Made by a program: the position numbers and the translations under genes. The notes under the pieces are model-generated. The model was not told the origin of the DNA. It did no database searches and saw only the letters and a list, made by a program, of their open reading frames with translations. A stretch of DNA of 64,000 bases from DASUTB01 sp036374835 (GTDB lineage Bacteria > Actinomycetota > Actinomycetes > Jiangellales > Jiangellaceae). Position 1 is the first letter of the stretch, and every line of letters begins with the position of its first letter. Location of the stretch: NCBI GenBank assembly GCA_036374835.1, contig DASUTB010000005.1, forward strand, positions 32,708 to 96,707, given 5' to 3'. Positions 55,058 through 64,000 of the stretch are shown piece after piece.

Positions 55058-56980
55058 ATGCAATCGACTCTTACCGCGGCGGGCTTGCTGGTCGCCGTCG
55101 TCGTCCTCATTCTGCTCGGCCTGGTGCTCATCGTCACCAGGCTGTACAAGAAGGTGGAGCAGGGCCGTGCCTTGATCATTTCCAAGATCCGCGGCGTATC
55201 CGTCACGTTCACCGGCGCCATCGTGCTGCCGGTGTTCCACAAGGCCGAGTACATGGACATCTCGGTCAAGACCATCGACATCGAGCGGACCGGTCACGAG
55301 GGCCTGATCTGCAAGGACAACATCCGCGCCGATATCCGCATCACATTCTTCGTCCGAGTGAACAAGACCGTCGAGGACGTCGTCAAGGTGGCCCAGGCGA
55401 TCGGCACGCACCGGGCCAGCGACCAGGAGACGCTGCAGGAGCTGTTCAACGCCAAGTTCTCCGAAGCCCTCAAGACCGTCGGTAAGCAGCTGGACTTCGT
55501 CGACCTCTACACCAAACGCGACGAGTTCCGGGACTGGATCATCCGGGTCATCGGTACCGACCTGAACGGTTACAGCCTCGAGGATGCCGCGATCGACTAC
55601 CTCGAGCAGACGCCGATGTCCCGGCTGGATCCGGCCAACATCCTGGACGCGCAGGGCATCCGCAAGATCACCGAGCTGACCGCGCTCGAAGCGATCCGGA
55701 CCAACGACTACCAGCGCAACAAGGAGAAGGAAGTCACCCGGCAGGACGTCGAAGCACGCGAGACGATACTCGAACTCGAGCGGCAGCAGGCCGATGCGGA
55801 GATCAAGCAGCGCCGAGAGGTCGAGACGATGCGGGCCCGCGAGGAAGCCGAGATCGAAAAGGTCCAGGCCGACGAGCGGCTCAAGGCGCAGGGCGCGGCC
55901 ATCCGCACCGAGGAGCAGCTCGGCATCCAGCGGGAGAACCAGCAGCGCGAGATCGCGGTGGCCGAGCTCAACAAGCAGCGCGTCGTGGCCATCGAGACCG
56001 AGAAGATCGAGAAGGATCGCCAGCTCGAGGTCGTCAACCGCGATCGAGAGACGGCGCTGGCGACCATCGAGAAGGACAAAGAGGTCGAGACCGAGAAGCG
56101 CTCGGTGGCCGAGATCGTCCGCGAGCGCGTCGCGGTCGACAAGACCGTCGCGGAGCAGGAGGAGAACATCAAACGGGTCCGCACCGTCGAGGAGGCGGAG
56201 CGGAACCGCGAGGCCACGGTGATCGCCGCCGAGGCGCAGGCGCAGGAGCAGCTCGTCAAAGACATCAAGGCGGCCGAGGCGGCCGAGCAGGCGGCCCAGC
56301 ACCGCGCTCGCGAGGAGCTGACGCTCGCCGAGGCGCGGCAGCAGGCCTCGGATCTGGACGCCCGCGCCAAGATCCGGCTGGCCGAAGGTGTTCAGGCCGA
56401 GGTGGCCGCGGCCGGCCTGGCCGAGTCCCAGGTGATCACCGAGAAGGCGGCCGCGATGGCGGCACTGGACGAGGCGAGCCGCTCGCACGAGGAATACCGG
56501 CTCCGGCTCGATATGGAAAAGGAGCTCCGGCTGGCCGGGCTGGACGTGCACCGCCAGGTCGCCGAGGCGCAGGCGTCGGTCATCGCCGCCGGGCTGGAGA
56601 ACGCGGACATCGACATCGTGGGCGGCGAGAGTGTGTTCTTCGACCGGCTGGTCGGCTCGATCACGCTCGGTAAGAGCCTGGACGGGCTCGTCGAAGGCTC
56701 GGACGTCGCGCAGCGGCTCGCCGGTTCGTGGCTCAACGGCGACTCCGACTTCGTCGAGGACATCCGCCACATGCTCGGTTCGGTCGGCACCGACGACGTC
56801 AAGAACATGACCGTCTCGGCACTGCTGCTCAAACTCATGAAGGATGGCGGTCCGGGCGCCGACCAGCTTCAGCGCCTGTTGGACGCCGCACGTGAGCACG
56901 GCGTCGCCGACCAGAAGATCGCGGCGCTGGCCAATCCGGCGGACGACGGACCGTCCGAGCCGGCCACGGCGAAGACGTGA
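55058..56980 (+). CDS. Flotillin-family (YqiK-like) SPFH protein
   Basis: A 640-residue flotillin. One N-terminal helix (residues 5-28), an SPFH/band-7 domain (about 30-215, with AEYMDISVKTIDIERTGHEG), then a charged coiled coil (220-550) rich in Glu/Arg/Gln, and a C-terminal flotillin tail (LAGLDVHRQVAEAQASVIAA, then VSALLLKLMKDGG). It should form large oligomers organising a membrane microdomain. The start has an AAGGAAG ribosome site. The stop overlaps the ATPase start by 4 bases (GTGA). Confidence 0.92.
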   Translation: MQSTLTAAGLLVAVVVLILLGLVLIVTRLYKKVEQGRALIISKIRGVSVTFTGAIVLPVFHKAEYMDISVKTIDIERTGHEGLICKDNIRADIRITFFVRVNKTVEDVVKVAQAIGTHRASDQETLQELFNAKFSEALKTVGKQLDFVDLYTKRDEFRDWIIRVIGTDLNGYSLEDAAIDYLEQTPMSRLDPANILDAQGIRKITELTALEAIRTNDYQRNKEKEVTRQDVEARETILELERQQADAEIKQRREVETMRAREEAEIEKVQADERLKAQGAAIRTEEQLGIQRENQQREIAVAELNKQRVVAIETEKIEKDRQLEVVNRDRETALATIEKDKEVETEKRSVAEIVRERVAVDKTVAEQEENIKRVRTVEEAERNREATVIAAEAQAQEQLVKDIKAAEAAEQAAQHRAREELTLAEARQQASDLDARAKIRLAEGVQAEVAAAGLAESQVITEKAAAMAALDEASRSHEEYRLRLDMEKELRLAGLDVHRQVAEAQASVIAAGLENADIDIVGGESVFFDRLVGSITLGKSLDGLVEGSDVAQRLAGSWLNGDSDFVEDIRHMLGSVGTDDVKNMTVSALLLKLMKDGGPGADQLQRLLDAAREHGVADQKIAALANPADDGPSEPATAKT

Positions 56981-59900
56981 CCGCCACGCTCGACGCCGGC
57001 ACATATGAGCTGCTCCGGACCCGGCTGGCCGAGCATGCGGGCGAGTTGGCCAGACGGGCCGAACAGCTCAATCAGCGGCGGATCGAGGTGTTCGGTGGCA
57101 CCGAGCTGACGCTGGTCGGCACCGAGCGGATCCGCACCGAGAACAACTGCGTGCCGCGCGACATCGTGCCGCTCGGTGGCGACCGAGATCTCCTTCTGCT
57201 CGGCTACAACGTGTTCATCGGGCTCAAGCCGGAGACGACCGTCGGCGACGTCTTCGCGGTGCACGAGTTCCGCCGCGGCGACGATGGCGGGTTCAGCTTC
57301 GAGCCGGTCGGGACGGACGTCCTGCTCGACGAACAGTTCGAGCGGGACTTCGCCGAGCTCTACCGGTACTACCGCGACACCCGGCTGATGCAGTTGCGCC
57401 GAACCGGGCCATCGGTGCTCGCGGTGTTCCAGACCGGTCCCAACGACGACGACATCCGGGTGTTGCGCTGGCGCATCGGCGAGAACGGCGCCCTGACCTA
57501 CGTCGACAACCGCGGCGAGCGGGAGAACGTCCTGCCGCCCTCGCACGACTTCGAGTGGACCGAGACGACCCGCGAGGATCACGTTCCCGGCAGGTACCCG
57601 CACATCTCGATCGAGGACGAGGTGTTCGTCGACACGCTCGGCGGCGATCTCACGGTCTCGGTCGAGAACAACACCGAAACCGGTGAGGGCATCTACCGCG
57701 AGCCGGTGACCGAGCCGCTGCAGAGCCTGGCCGACGCCGACGTCCACTACGCCCGGGTCGGCCCGCTCATCCTGCTCCGGATCCGCCCCTACAACGAGAC
57801 CGAGTGGCGGCACCTCGTCTTCAACACCCGCACCCACGGCGTCGTCCGGCTCGACGGCATCGGGCAGGCCTGCCAACGGCTACCCGAGGATCACGGCATC
57901 ATCTTCCCTGGCGGCTACTACCTGGCCACCGGGGTCTCCCGCACGTTCGACACGGACGTCACCAACCTGGAGTTCCAGCGGTTGATCCGGTCGCCGAACG
58001 GCGAGGACGTGCTCTACGTCTTCCACGCTCGCGCCGAGGGCCGATCGCTACTGCTGCCGTACAACGTGATCCGCAAACAGGTCGACACACCCATCTACTG
58101 CCACGGGTACTCGGTCTTCGGCGACGGCACCCTTGTGGTCTTCCGGGCCACGTCCGACGAGCCGACCCGGGTCCATCCCATGCAGGTGTGGCGGTCGCCA
58201 TACATGTCGGAAAGCTACGCCGCCAGCCAGCCTGCCGGGACCGGTCCGCTCGAGCGCGTCGGCAACGCGGACCTGGTGCGCGGTATCTCGGACTGCCTGT
58301 CGGTGACGCGCATGCTGGACGAGATGGCGCCGTCCACGCCGGTCTTCGAAGGGATCATCGCGGCCTGCCGCAGGGTGGCCGATCAGTTCCACTGGCTCGA
58401 CGACCCCGAGCTGTTCTCGCTCGGTGAGCCGCTGCGGGAGGTACGGTCCGCCGCCGAGCAGGTGCTCGGTGAGCTCGAGACCGTCGAGGCGCTGACCGCC
58501 CAGGCCGCGACCGCGCTGGACGAGGCCGAGGCGGACATCGCGTCGCTGGTCCGACGCGTTCGGGGCGAGGCGCCCCGGGCAGCGTCGGCCTGGGTCAGTC
58601 AGCTGGCCGAGCTACACCGCGCCGAGGGCCATCTTGTGACGCTGCGCGAGCTGCGCTACGCCGACGTCGAACGCATCGACGAGCTGGCCGCATCGCTGGA
58701 GGCCGACGTCGCCGATGCGGCGAAGCGGGCCGTCACATTCCTGCAGCGCGACGACGCGTTCGCCGATTACCACAGGGAGGTCGAACGGCTCGCCGGCGCG
58801 GCGACGGAAATCCGTACCGTCGCCGAGGCCGCGCCCGTCGACGAAGAGCTCACCGAACAGGCCGAAGCGCTGGCGATCGTCACCGAAGTGGTCGGCACCC
58901 TGGACATCGCCGACGCCACCGTGCGCACGGCCATCCTCGGCCGCATCAGCGAAGTGTTGGCCGGCGTCAATCGGACGCGAGCGGTGCTCGCGGCCCGGCG
59001 TCGTGAGTTGCTCGAGGCCGAGAATCGCGCGGCGTTCGCCGCCGAATTCGCACTGCTCGGGCAGGCCGTGTCGAGCGGGCTGGCACTGGCCGACACCCCG
59101 GAGGCGTGCGATGAGCAGCTCGGCAGGCTGCTGCTGACGCTGGAGAACCTCGAAGCGCGATTCGGTGAGTTCGACGACTTCATGGCCGACCTGGAGGCCA
59201 AGCGGGAGGACGTCTACGAGGCGTTCTCGGCGCGCAAGCAGGCGCTGCTGGACGAACGCGCCCGGCGCGCGGGGCGACTCGCCGAATCGGCCGACCGGAT
59301 CCTCGGCAGCGTCCGGCGTCGAGTCGGGTCGCTCGGGTCGCTGGACGAAGTGAACACCTACTTCGCCTCTGATCCGATGGTGGCCAAGCTGCGGTCGCTG
59401 GCCGACGACCTGCGTGAACTCGGCGACCTGGTCCGGGCCGAGGAGCTCGACGGACGGATTAAGGCGGCTCGGCAGGAAGCGGCACGGGCGCTACGCGACC
59501 AGCTCGACCTTTACGAAGGCAACACGATCCGGCTCGGCCGGCACCGGTTCGCCGTCCACTCGGAGCCGATCGAGCTGACGATGGTGCCCGGCGTGCGACC
59601 GGCCGCTGGCGCGTCCGCTCCCACTGATCACACGGGCGGCTCCGCCGCGGTTGACGCCGTGATGAACTTCGTGCTGACCGGCACCGATTACCGCGCGCCG
59701 GTGCACGACGAGGCGTTCGCGGCGACGCGGCGGTTCTGGGACCAGCTGCTGGTCTCCGAGTCACCCGACGTGTATCGCGGCGAGTATCTCGCGTCGACCA
59801 TCCTGGCCGCCGCGAGCGAGGGCCGGGACGGGCTGTCTCTCGACGGCCTGCATGAGGCGGCGGTCGTGGACGGCGGCCTGCTCGACGTGGTGCGCAGCGT

Positions 59901-62019
59901 CGCGGCCGACCGCTACGACGAGGGCTATGAACGCGGCGTGCACGACGAGGACGCCACCGCGATCCTCGAGGCGCTGCTGCGCCTGCACGCCGGCGCGGGC
60001 GTGCTGCGGTATCCGCCGGACGTGCGCGCGGCGGTGCAGCTGTACTGGGCGTTCGGCGCCTCGGACGACGACAAGGCGTCCTGGGTCGCCCGCGTGGGCT
60101 CGCTCGCGCGGGCGCGCGCCGCGTTCGGGCATGCCAGCGGGATCGCCGAGCTGTGCGCTGAGGCCGGTGGTGCGGTGGCGTCATTCCTCGGCGGAAACCT
60201 GGGTGAATCCACTGTCGCTATAGGTGCAGCAGATTCACCCGGGATCGTTCCGCGCCTGCCGTCTCTTACCGGATCGCGGGCGTCGCTCGCCGGTGAGTAT
60301 CTCTTCGAGGAATTGGCGAGCCAGCCGGACGGGTTCGTGACCGGTGCGGCGGCCAAGCGCCTGCTGCGGCGGTTCCAGCGCAAGCTCGGGGGTGCCCGGT
60401 CGGTATCGCGGCGGGCGTTGGACGGTGAGCTGCGCGCGCTCAGCGACGATCTGGCGGCCCGCCATCAGCTCCTCACGGCGTGGCTGAGCTCCTATGTCGC
60501 GGCTGCGGACGGCGCGGAACCGGCCGCCGAGGCGGACCTGGCCGAGGCGGTGACGCTGGAGCTGTGCGGCCGCGAGGTGACGCACTACGATTCGTCGGCC
60601 GAGCTGGAGGCGACGGTCGAAGGCTTGCTCGGCACGCACCGGCGAATCGCGGACCGCACCATGACGCTACGGCTGGACGAGACGTTGGCCCGCACGCGTG
60701 AGTTCCGGATCGAGCGGGTGCCCGCCTACCGCGACTACCAGCGGCAGCGAAACGCCCTTGTCGAGGCCGAGCGGTCGCGCCTACGTGTGGGCGAGTACCA
60801 GCCCGGTGTGCTCGCCGGCTTCGTCCGCAACCAGCTGCTTGACCAGGTCTATCTGCCGCTGATCGGGGACAACCTGGCCAAGCAGCTCGGCACCGCCGGC
60901 GACGACAAGCGCACCGATCTGTCCGGTCTGCTGATGCTGATCTCACCGCCGGGCTACGGCAAGACCACACTGATGGAGTACCTGGCGAACCGGCTCGGAC
61001 TGGTTTTCGTCAAGGTCAACGGGCCGGCGCTCGGGCATGGTGTCACGTCCATCGATCCGGCGGACGCGCCGAACGCCACCGCGCGCCAGGAAGTCGAGAA
61101 GATCTCCTTCGCGCTGGAGATGGGCAACAACGTGCTGCTGTATCTGGACGACATCCAGCACACGTCGCCGGAGCTGCTGCAGAAGTTCATCTCGTTGTGC
61201 GACGCGCAACGCCGGATGGAGGGCGTCTGGGACGGCCGGACGCGCACCTACGACCTGCGGGGCAAGCGGTTCGCCGTATGCATGGCCGGCAATCCGTACA
61301 CCGGGGCCGGACGGCGGTTCCGGGTGCCGGACATGCTGGCCAACCGGGCCGACGTGTGGAACCTGGGCGACGTGCTGGCGGGGCGGGACGAGCTGTTCGC
61401 GCTGAGCTACATCGAGAACTCTCTGACGTCCAACGCGGTGCTGGCGCCGCTCGCCGGACGGTCGGTCGCCGACCTCAAGCTGCTGCTGCGGCTGGCCCGC
61501 GGCGACGACTCCGCAAGCCCGGACCAGTTGGAGCACAGCTACCCGCCTGCCGAACTCGACCAGGTGCTCGCGGTCCTCGGCAAACTGACCCATGTGCAGC
61601 AGGTGGTGCTGGCGGTGAACCAGGCCTACATCGCGTCCGCCGCGCAGGCGGACGCCTCCCGCACCGAGCCGCCGTTCCTGCTGCAGGGTTCGTACCGCAA
61701 CATGAACCGGCTCGCCGAGCGCATCGTGCCGGCCATGAACGACGACGAACTGGCCGCGCTGATCGACGACCACTACGCCGGGGAGGCCCAGACGCTGACG
61801 TCCGGCGCGGAGGCGAACATCCTGAAGCTGGCCGAGCTACGTGGCCGCCTCACGCCGGAGCAAGCTGAACGCTGGGCTGAGGTAAAGGCCGGCTATCTGC
61901 GGGAGAGGGCGCTCGGCGGTGCCGAGGACGACCCGATCACCCGTGCCGTCGGTGCCGTCGGCCTGCTCGCCGACCAGGTCGCCGCCGTCGAATCCGCCAT
62001 CCGTTCCCACTCAGAATGA
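56977..62019 (+). CDS. Giant AAA+ ATPase associated with YqiJK (DUF3686-type)
   Basis: A 1680-residue protein, the longest gene in the window. Residues 1-450 are a beta-rich domain of the DUF3686 kind (DNRGERENVLPPSHDFEW, VFNTRTHGVVRLDGIGQAC). Residues 455-860 are long helical/coiled-coil. A mixed region (860-1250) follows. The AAA+ module has Walker A PPGYGKT (1324-1330, Lys1329), Walker B LLYLDDIQ (Asp1391-Asp1392) and sensor-1 GNPYTG (Asn1439), followed by NRADVWNLGDVLAG. Databases often call such proteins DNA repair ATPase; nothing here shows a DNA role. Third gene of the operon with YqiJ and YqiK, so a membrane-linked function is more likely. Confidence 0.85.
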   Translation: MTATLDAGTYELLRTRLAEHAGELARRAEQLNQRRIEVFGGTELTLVGTERIRTENNCVPRDIVPLGGDRDLLLLGYNVFIGLKPETTVGDVFAVHEFRRGDDGGFSFEPVGTDVLLDEQFERDFAELYRYYRDTRLMQLRRTGPSVLAVFQTGPNDDDIRVLRWRIGENGALTYVDNRGERENVLPPSHDFEWTETTREDHVPGRYPHISIEDEVFVDTLGGDLTVSVENNTETGEGIYREPVTEPLQSLADADVHYARVGPLILLRIRPYNETEWRHLVFNTRTHGVVRLDGIGQACQRLPEDHGIIFPGGYYLATGVSRTFDTDVTNLEFQRLIRSPNGEDVLYVFHARAEGRSLLLPYNVIRKQVDTPIYCHGYSVFGDGTLVVFRATSDEPTRVHPMQVWRSPYMSESYAASQPAGTGPLERVGNADLVRGISDCLSVTRMLDEMAPSTPVFEGIIAACRRVADQFHWLDDPELFSLGEPLREVRSAAEQVLGELETVEALTAQAATALDEAEADIASLVRRVRGEAPRAASAWVSQLAELHRAEGHLVTLRELRYADVERIDELAASLEADVADAAKRAVTFLQRDDAFADYHREVERLAGAATEIRTVAEAAPVDEELTEQAEALAIVTEVVGTLDIADATVRTAILGRISEVLAGVNRTRAVLAARRRELLEAENRAAFAAEFALLGQAVSSGLALADTPEACDEQLGRLLLTLENLEARFGEFDDFMADLEAKREDVYEAFSARKQALLDERARRAGRLAESADRILGSVRRRVGSLGSLDEVNTYFASDPMVAKLRSLADDLRELGDLVRAEELDGRIKAARQEAARALRDQLDLYEGNTIRLGRHRFAVHSEPIELTMVPGVRPAAGASAPTDHTGGSAAVDAVMNFVLTGTDYRAPVHDEAFAATRRFWDQLLVSESPDVYRGEYLASTILAAASEGRDGLSLDGLHEAAVVDGGLLDVVRSVAADRYDEGYERGVHDEDATAILEALLRLHAGAGVLRYPPDVRAAVQLYWAFGASDDDKASWVARVGSLARARAAFGHASGIAELCAEAGGAVASFLGGNLGESTVAIGAADSPGIVPRLPSLTGSRASLAGEYLFEELASQPDGFVTGAAAKRLLRRFQRKLGGARSVSRRALDGELRALSDDLAARHQLLTAWLSSYVAAADGAEPAAEADLAEAVTLELCGREVTHYDSSAELEATVEGLLGTHRRIADRTMTLRLDETLARTREFRIERVPAYRDYQRQRNALVEAERSRLRVGEYQPGVLAGFVRNQLLDQVYLPLIGDNLAKQLGTAGDDKRTDLSGLLMLISPPGYGKTTLMEYLANRLGLVFVKVNGPALGHGVTSIDPADAPNATARQEVEKISFALEMGNNVLLYLDDIQHTSPELLQKFISLCDAQRRMEGVWDGRTRTYDLRGKRFAVCMAGNPYTGAGRRFRVPDMLANRADVWNLGDVLAGRDELFALSYIENSLTSNAVLAPLAGRSVADLKLLLRLARGDDSASPDQLEHSYPPAELDQVLAVLGKLTHVQQVVLAVNQAYIASAAQADASRTEPPFLLQGSYRNMNRLAERIVPAMNDDELAALIDDHYAGEAQTLTSGAEANILKLAELRGRLTPEQAERWAEVKAGYLRERALGGAEDDPITRAVGAVGLLADQVAAVESAIRSHSE

Positions 62020-62049
62020 CCACGTTAAGCGCCGAAACCCCAGCCAAAC
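62014..62049 (+). repeat. Dispersed intergenic repeat, family A, copy 3
   Basis: GAATGACCACGTTAAGC followed by a GCCGAAACCCCAGCCAAAC tail. It starts inside the ATPase stop codon region (TGA 62017-62019). Nearly identical in length and tail to copy 1 at 30264-30299. Confidence 0.85.
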
Positions 62050-62100
62050 CTCGTCCGCAGGCCGAGCAAGGCACGGACAGTCCGCGCCAAGGCTCCAGAG

Positions 62101-62553
62101 CTATGCCAGCCGGTTCTTCACGGCGGCGGCGACCGTCTTGCCGTCCGCTCGGCCGGCGACACGCGGGGTGAGCAGCTTCATCACCTTGCCCATGTCACGC
62201 GGCGACTCCGCACCCGCTTCGGCGATCGCCTCATCGACGAGGGAGCTCAGCTCCTCCTCGGTCAGCGGCTCCGGAAGGTACTCGGCGATGATCTCGGCCT
62301 CGGCCTCCTCGGCCGCGGCACTCTCGGCACGACCGCCGTCGCGATACGCGTCGGCCGCCTCCCGCCGCTTCTTCGCCTCTTTGGTCAGCACCGCCACGAT
62401 CTCGTCGTCGGAAAGCTGACGGGCCTGCTTGCCGGCGACCTCCGCAGTGCTGATCGCGGTCAGCGCCATACGCAGCGTCGCTGTGCGCGTCAGGTCCCGC
62501 TCGCGCATCGCGGTCGTCAGGTCGGACTGGAGCCGCTCCTTGAGGGTGTCCAC
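62101..62553 (-). CDS. GatB/YqeY-domain protein
   Basis: A 150-residue helical protein of the YqeY family. MDTLKERLQSDLTTAMRERD at the N terminus, IAEYLPEPLTEEELSSLVDE in the middle, and GKVMKLLTPRVAGRADGKTV at the end match the family. It resembles the GatB tail, which contacts tRNA; its true role is unknown. GTG 62553 starts at the conserved block. Divergent from the metallophosphoesterase. Confidence 0.92.
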   Translation of the reverse strand: MDTLKERLQSDLTTAMRERDLTRTATLRMALTAISTAEVAGKQARQLSDDEIVAVLTKEAKKRREAADAYRDGGRAESAAAEEAEAEIIAEYLPEPLTEEELSSLVDEAIAEAGAESPRDMGKVMKLLTPRVAGRADGKTVAAAVKNRLA

Positions 62554-62603
62554 TGCGGTTTTCTCCTTCGATATGTGCCACCGGCGCCTAAGTGTGACAG
62601 CCT

Positions 62604-63575
62604 ATGTCGGTGCGACTCAGCCCGATTTCCGGCACCGCCATCGGCCTCGGCGCGGTCGCGGCCGGTGGCCTCGCCTACGCCGCAGGATACGAGGTACGCG
62701 CGTTCACCCTACGTCGGTTCACGATCCCAGTGCTTCCCGCCGGCAGCGCATCGCTGCGGGTGCTGCATCTGTCCGACCTGCACCTCACGCCGGGCCAACG
62801 CAAGAAGGTGCAGTGGGTGCGCGCGCTCGCCGACCTTGAACCGGACCTGGTCGTCAACACCGGCGACAACATGGCGCATCCCGATGCGGTGCCAACGGTG
62901 CTGGACGCGTACGAGCCGTTGCTGCGCCTGCCCGGGGTCTTCGTGTTCGGCTCGAACGACTACTACGCGCCCACACCGAAGAACCCGGCACGCTACCTCT
63001 TGCCGACCGACGAGACTCCCCGCGTCCAAGGCATCGAGCTGCCGTGGAAGGAGTTGCGGGACGAGCTCCGGTCCGCCGGCTGGGTCGACCTGACGAACGC
63101 CCGCGCCACACTCCAGGTGGACGGCCGCACGCTCGCGTTCGCCGGCGTCGATGACCCGCACCTCGAACTCGACGAGTACGGCGCCGTCCGCGGTCGCCCC
63201 GACCCTTCCGCGGATCTCGCGGTCGGCATCACCCACGCACCCTACCGCCGCGTGCTGGACTCCATGCTGCACGACGGCTACCGCCTGCTGCTGGCCGGCC
63301 ACACCCACGGCGGGCAGCTCTGCATCCCGGGCTGGGGCGCGCTCGTCACCAACTGCGACCTCGAGCCGGCCCGGGCGAAGGGAGTGTCGCGGCACCCATC
63401 GCCCAACGGAAAGGCGCTCCGCCGCGACATGATCTGGCGAGAAGGACCCGTCGGTGACGACGATGACGCAGCGTGGCTGCATGTCTCGGCCGGGTTGGGG
63501 ACGTCTCCCTACGCGCCGGTCCGGTTCGCCTGCCGTCCCGAGGCCAGCCTGCTCACACTCGTCGGACGGCATTAG
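62604..63575 (+). CDS. Calcineurin-like metallophosphoesterase
   Basis: A 323-residue metallophosphoesterase of the YkuE type. One N-terminal hydrophobic segment (residues 12-28) may anchor it. The two-metal site is complete: LHLSDLHL, VVNTGDNMAH, FGSNDYYAP, GITHAPY and LAGHTHGGQL. ATG 62604 precedes the helix; GGCGCCT-type ribosome site is weak. Single gene; substrate unknown. Confidence 0.9.
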   Translation: MSVRLSPISGTAIGLGAVAAGGLAYAAGYEVRAFTLRRFTIPVLPAGSASLRVLHLSDLHLTPGQRKKVQWVRALADLEPDLVVNTGDNMAHPDAVPTVLDAYEPLLRLPGVFVFGSNDYYAPTPKNPARYLLPTDETPRVQGIELPWKELRDELRSAGWVDLTNARATLQVDGRTLAFAGVDDPHLELDEYGAVRGRPDPSADLAVGITHAPYRRVLDSMLHDGYRLLLAGHTHGGQLCIPGWGALVTNCDLEPARAKGVSRHPSPNGKALRRDMIWREGPVGDDDDAAWLHVSAGLGTSPYAPVRFACRPEASLLTLVGRH

Positions 63576-63629
63576 GACAATTCGATTTCGGCGTGGGCCT
63601 GATGCTCGGTTATGCTAGCCCGGCGGCAT

Positions 63630-63704
<75 letters not shown>

Positions 63705-63728
63705 GCGTGTGATGTCTCAAGACATCGG

Positions 63729-63764
63729 AAACCCCTGAACCTGCGGTTGTGGGTTCAGGGGTTT
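63729..63764. terminator. Hairpin at the transposase 3' end
   Basis: Arms 63729-63741 and 63752-63764 pair over 13 bases. The transposase stop codon (63755-63757) lies in the right arm. It should end the transposase transcript and insulate tRNA-Pro. Confidence 0.75.
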
Positions 63765-64000
63765 CGTTGTTTGAGGGCTGGGCCGGGTGGTCGGCCGGTG
63801 CCTTGGTAGCGCTTGGATGTGTCGAGGACGAGTTCGCGGAGGAGTTCGCCGGTGGCGGCGTTGATGATGCGGATGTCGCGGTCGTGGACGAGGGCGAGGA
63901 CGTGGGTTCGGGTGTGGGTTCGGCCGATGCCGATGGAGTAGAGCTGGCCGCTCTGGCGCAGGGTGATCTTGCCGGCTTTGTCGACAATGTCCGCTCGCAC
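63755..64000 (-). CDS. IS481-family transposase, C-terminal fragment visible
   Basis: About 81 residues of the C terminus are visible; the gene runs out of the window. LYSIGIGRTHTRTHVLALVH followed by DRDIRIINAATGELLREL is the highly conserved C-terminal block of IS481-type DDE transposases. The DDE core is outside. Frame intact as far as seen. Confidence 0.88.
   Translation of the reverse strand: MRADIVDKAGKITLRQSGQLYSIGIGRTHTRTHVLALVHDRDIRIINAATGELLRELVLDTSKRYQGTGRPPGPALKQRNP

Larger units (their letters stand above)
63708..64000 (-). mobile_element. End of an IS481-family insertion sequence (continues past the window)
   Basis: A terminal palindrome GATGTC-TCAA-GACATC (63711-63726) follows tRNA-Pro by 7 bases. 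A terminator hairpin and the 3' end of an IS481-type transposase follow inward. Such short palindromic tips are usual for actinobacterial IS481 ends. The other end and any target duplication lie outside the window. Confidence 0.7.

Noticed and set aside
54983..57004. Minus-strand frame of 673 codons opposite the flotillin
   Set aside because: Leu/Asp/Val/Gly-biased product typical of the antisense of Glu/Arg-rich coiled coils. No start signal or family match.
56977..62019. DNA repair role for the giant ATPase
   Set aside because: No nuclease, helicase or DNA-binding motif was seen. The label appears to be inherited from database names; context points to the membrane.

Overview
The window is chromosomal DNA of a high-GC actinobacterium. 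This follows from codon use (strong G/C in third positions, many GTG starts) and from lineage-typical genes: mycothiol synthase (mshD), the orphan regulator GlnR, a two-domain MutT1, a FadE5-type acyl-CoA dehydrogenase, DUF1876 and a cyclic-di-AMP riboswitch in front of an NlpC/P60 hydrolase. Genus cannot be fixed from the sequence alone; Jiangellales or a neighbouring order would fit but is a guess. There is no rRNA operon, CRISPR array or prophage. Mobile DNA is limited to the end of an IS481-type element at the right edge.

Layout. 1-4068: an N-methyl amine catabolic cluster (sarcosine oxidase beta-like, IclR regulator, second FAD oxidoreductase, betaine-homocysteine methyltransferase-type enzyme). 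4093-8473: acyl-CoA dehydrogenase with a repeated operator, a short-chain NAD(P)-binding protein and a ThrE-type exporter. 8595-10477: tRNA-Lys followed by two toxin-antitoxin pairs (HigBA, VapBC). 10647-19873: citrate synthase, an MFS transporter, two SAM methyltransferases, a TPR-LuxR regulator, a secreted hydrolase and small proteins. 20100-22560: a small exported His/Asp-rich protein convergent with a two-component system.

22705-28830: a CUT2 sugar ABC transporter (binding protein, permease, single-domain ATPase), GntR/FCD regulator, Gfo/Idh/MocA dehydrogenase, a xylose-isomerase homologue that has lost nearly all catalytic residues, and what looks like the 3' remnant of a regulator. 28988-35435: coiled-coil protein, DUF1876, a VLRF1-like release-factor relative, riboswitch-controlled NlpC/P60 hydrolase, uracil-DNA glycosylase, an ArsR-arsenate reductase fusion with a second arsenate reductase, and a small membrane protein.

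35473-47054 is a phosphate/polyphosphate block: pstSCAB with a PHO box, a membrane Ser/Thr kinase, DUF47-Pit, and the tight operon ppk1-CHAD-mutT1. 47151-51657: mshD, glnR, membrane protein, SigL-like sigma and anti-sigma, thioredoxin-like protein. 51722-53503: a sulfur operon (leader peptide, DUF4395, rhodanese, DUF1416) whose last three genes overlap by 4 bases.

54411-62019 is the most unusual part: a compact operon of a YqiJ-like OB-fold membrane protein, a YqiK-like flotillin and a 1680-residue AAA+ ATPase. 62101-64000: YqeY-like protein, metallophosphoesterase, tRNA-Pro(CGG) and the IS481-type end. Two families of palindromic or semi-palindromic intergenic repeats recur across the right two thirds of the window.
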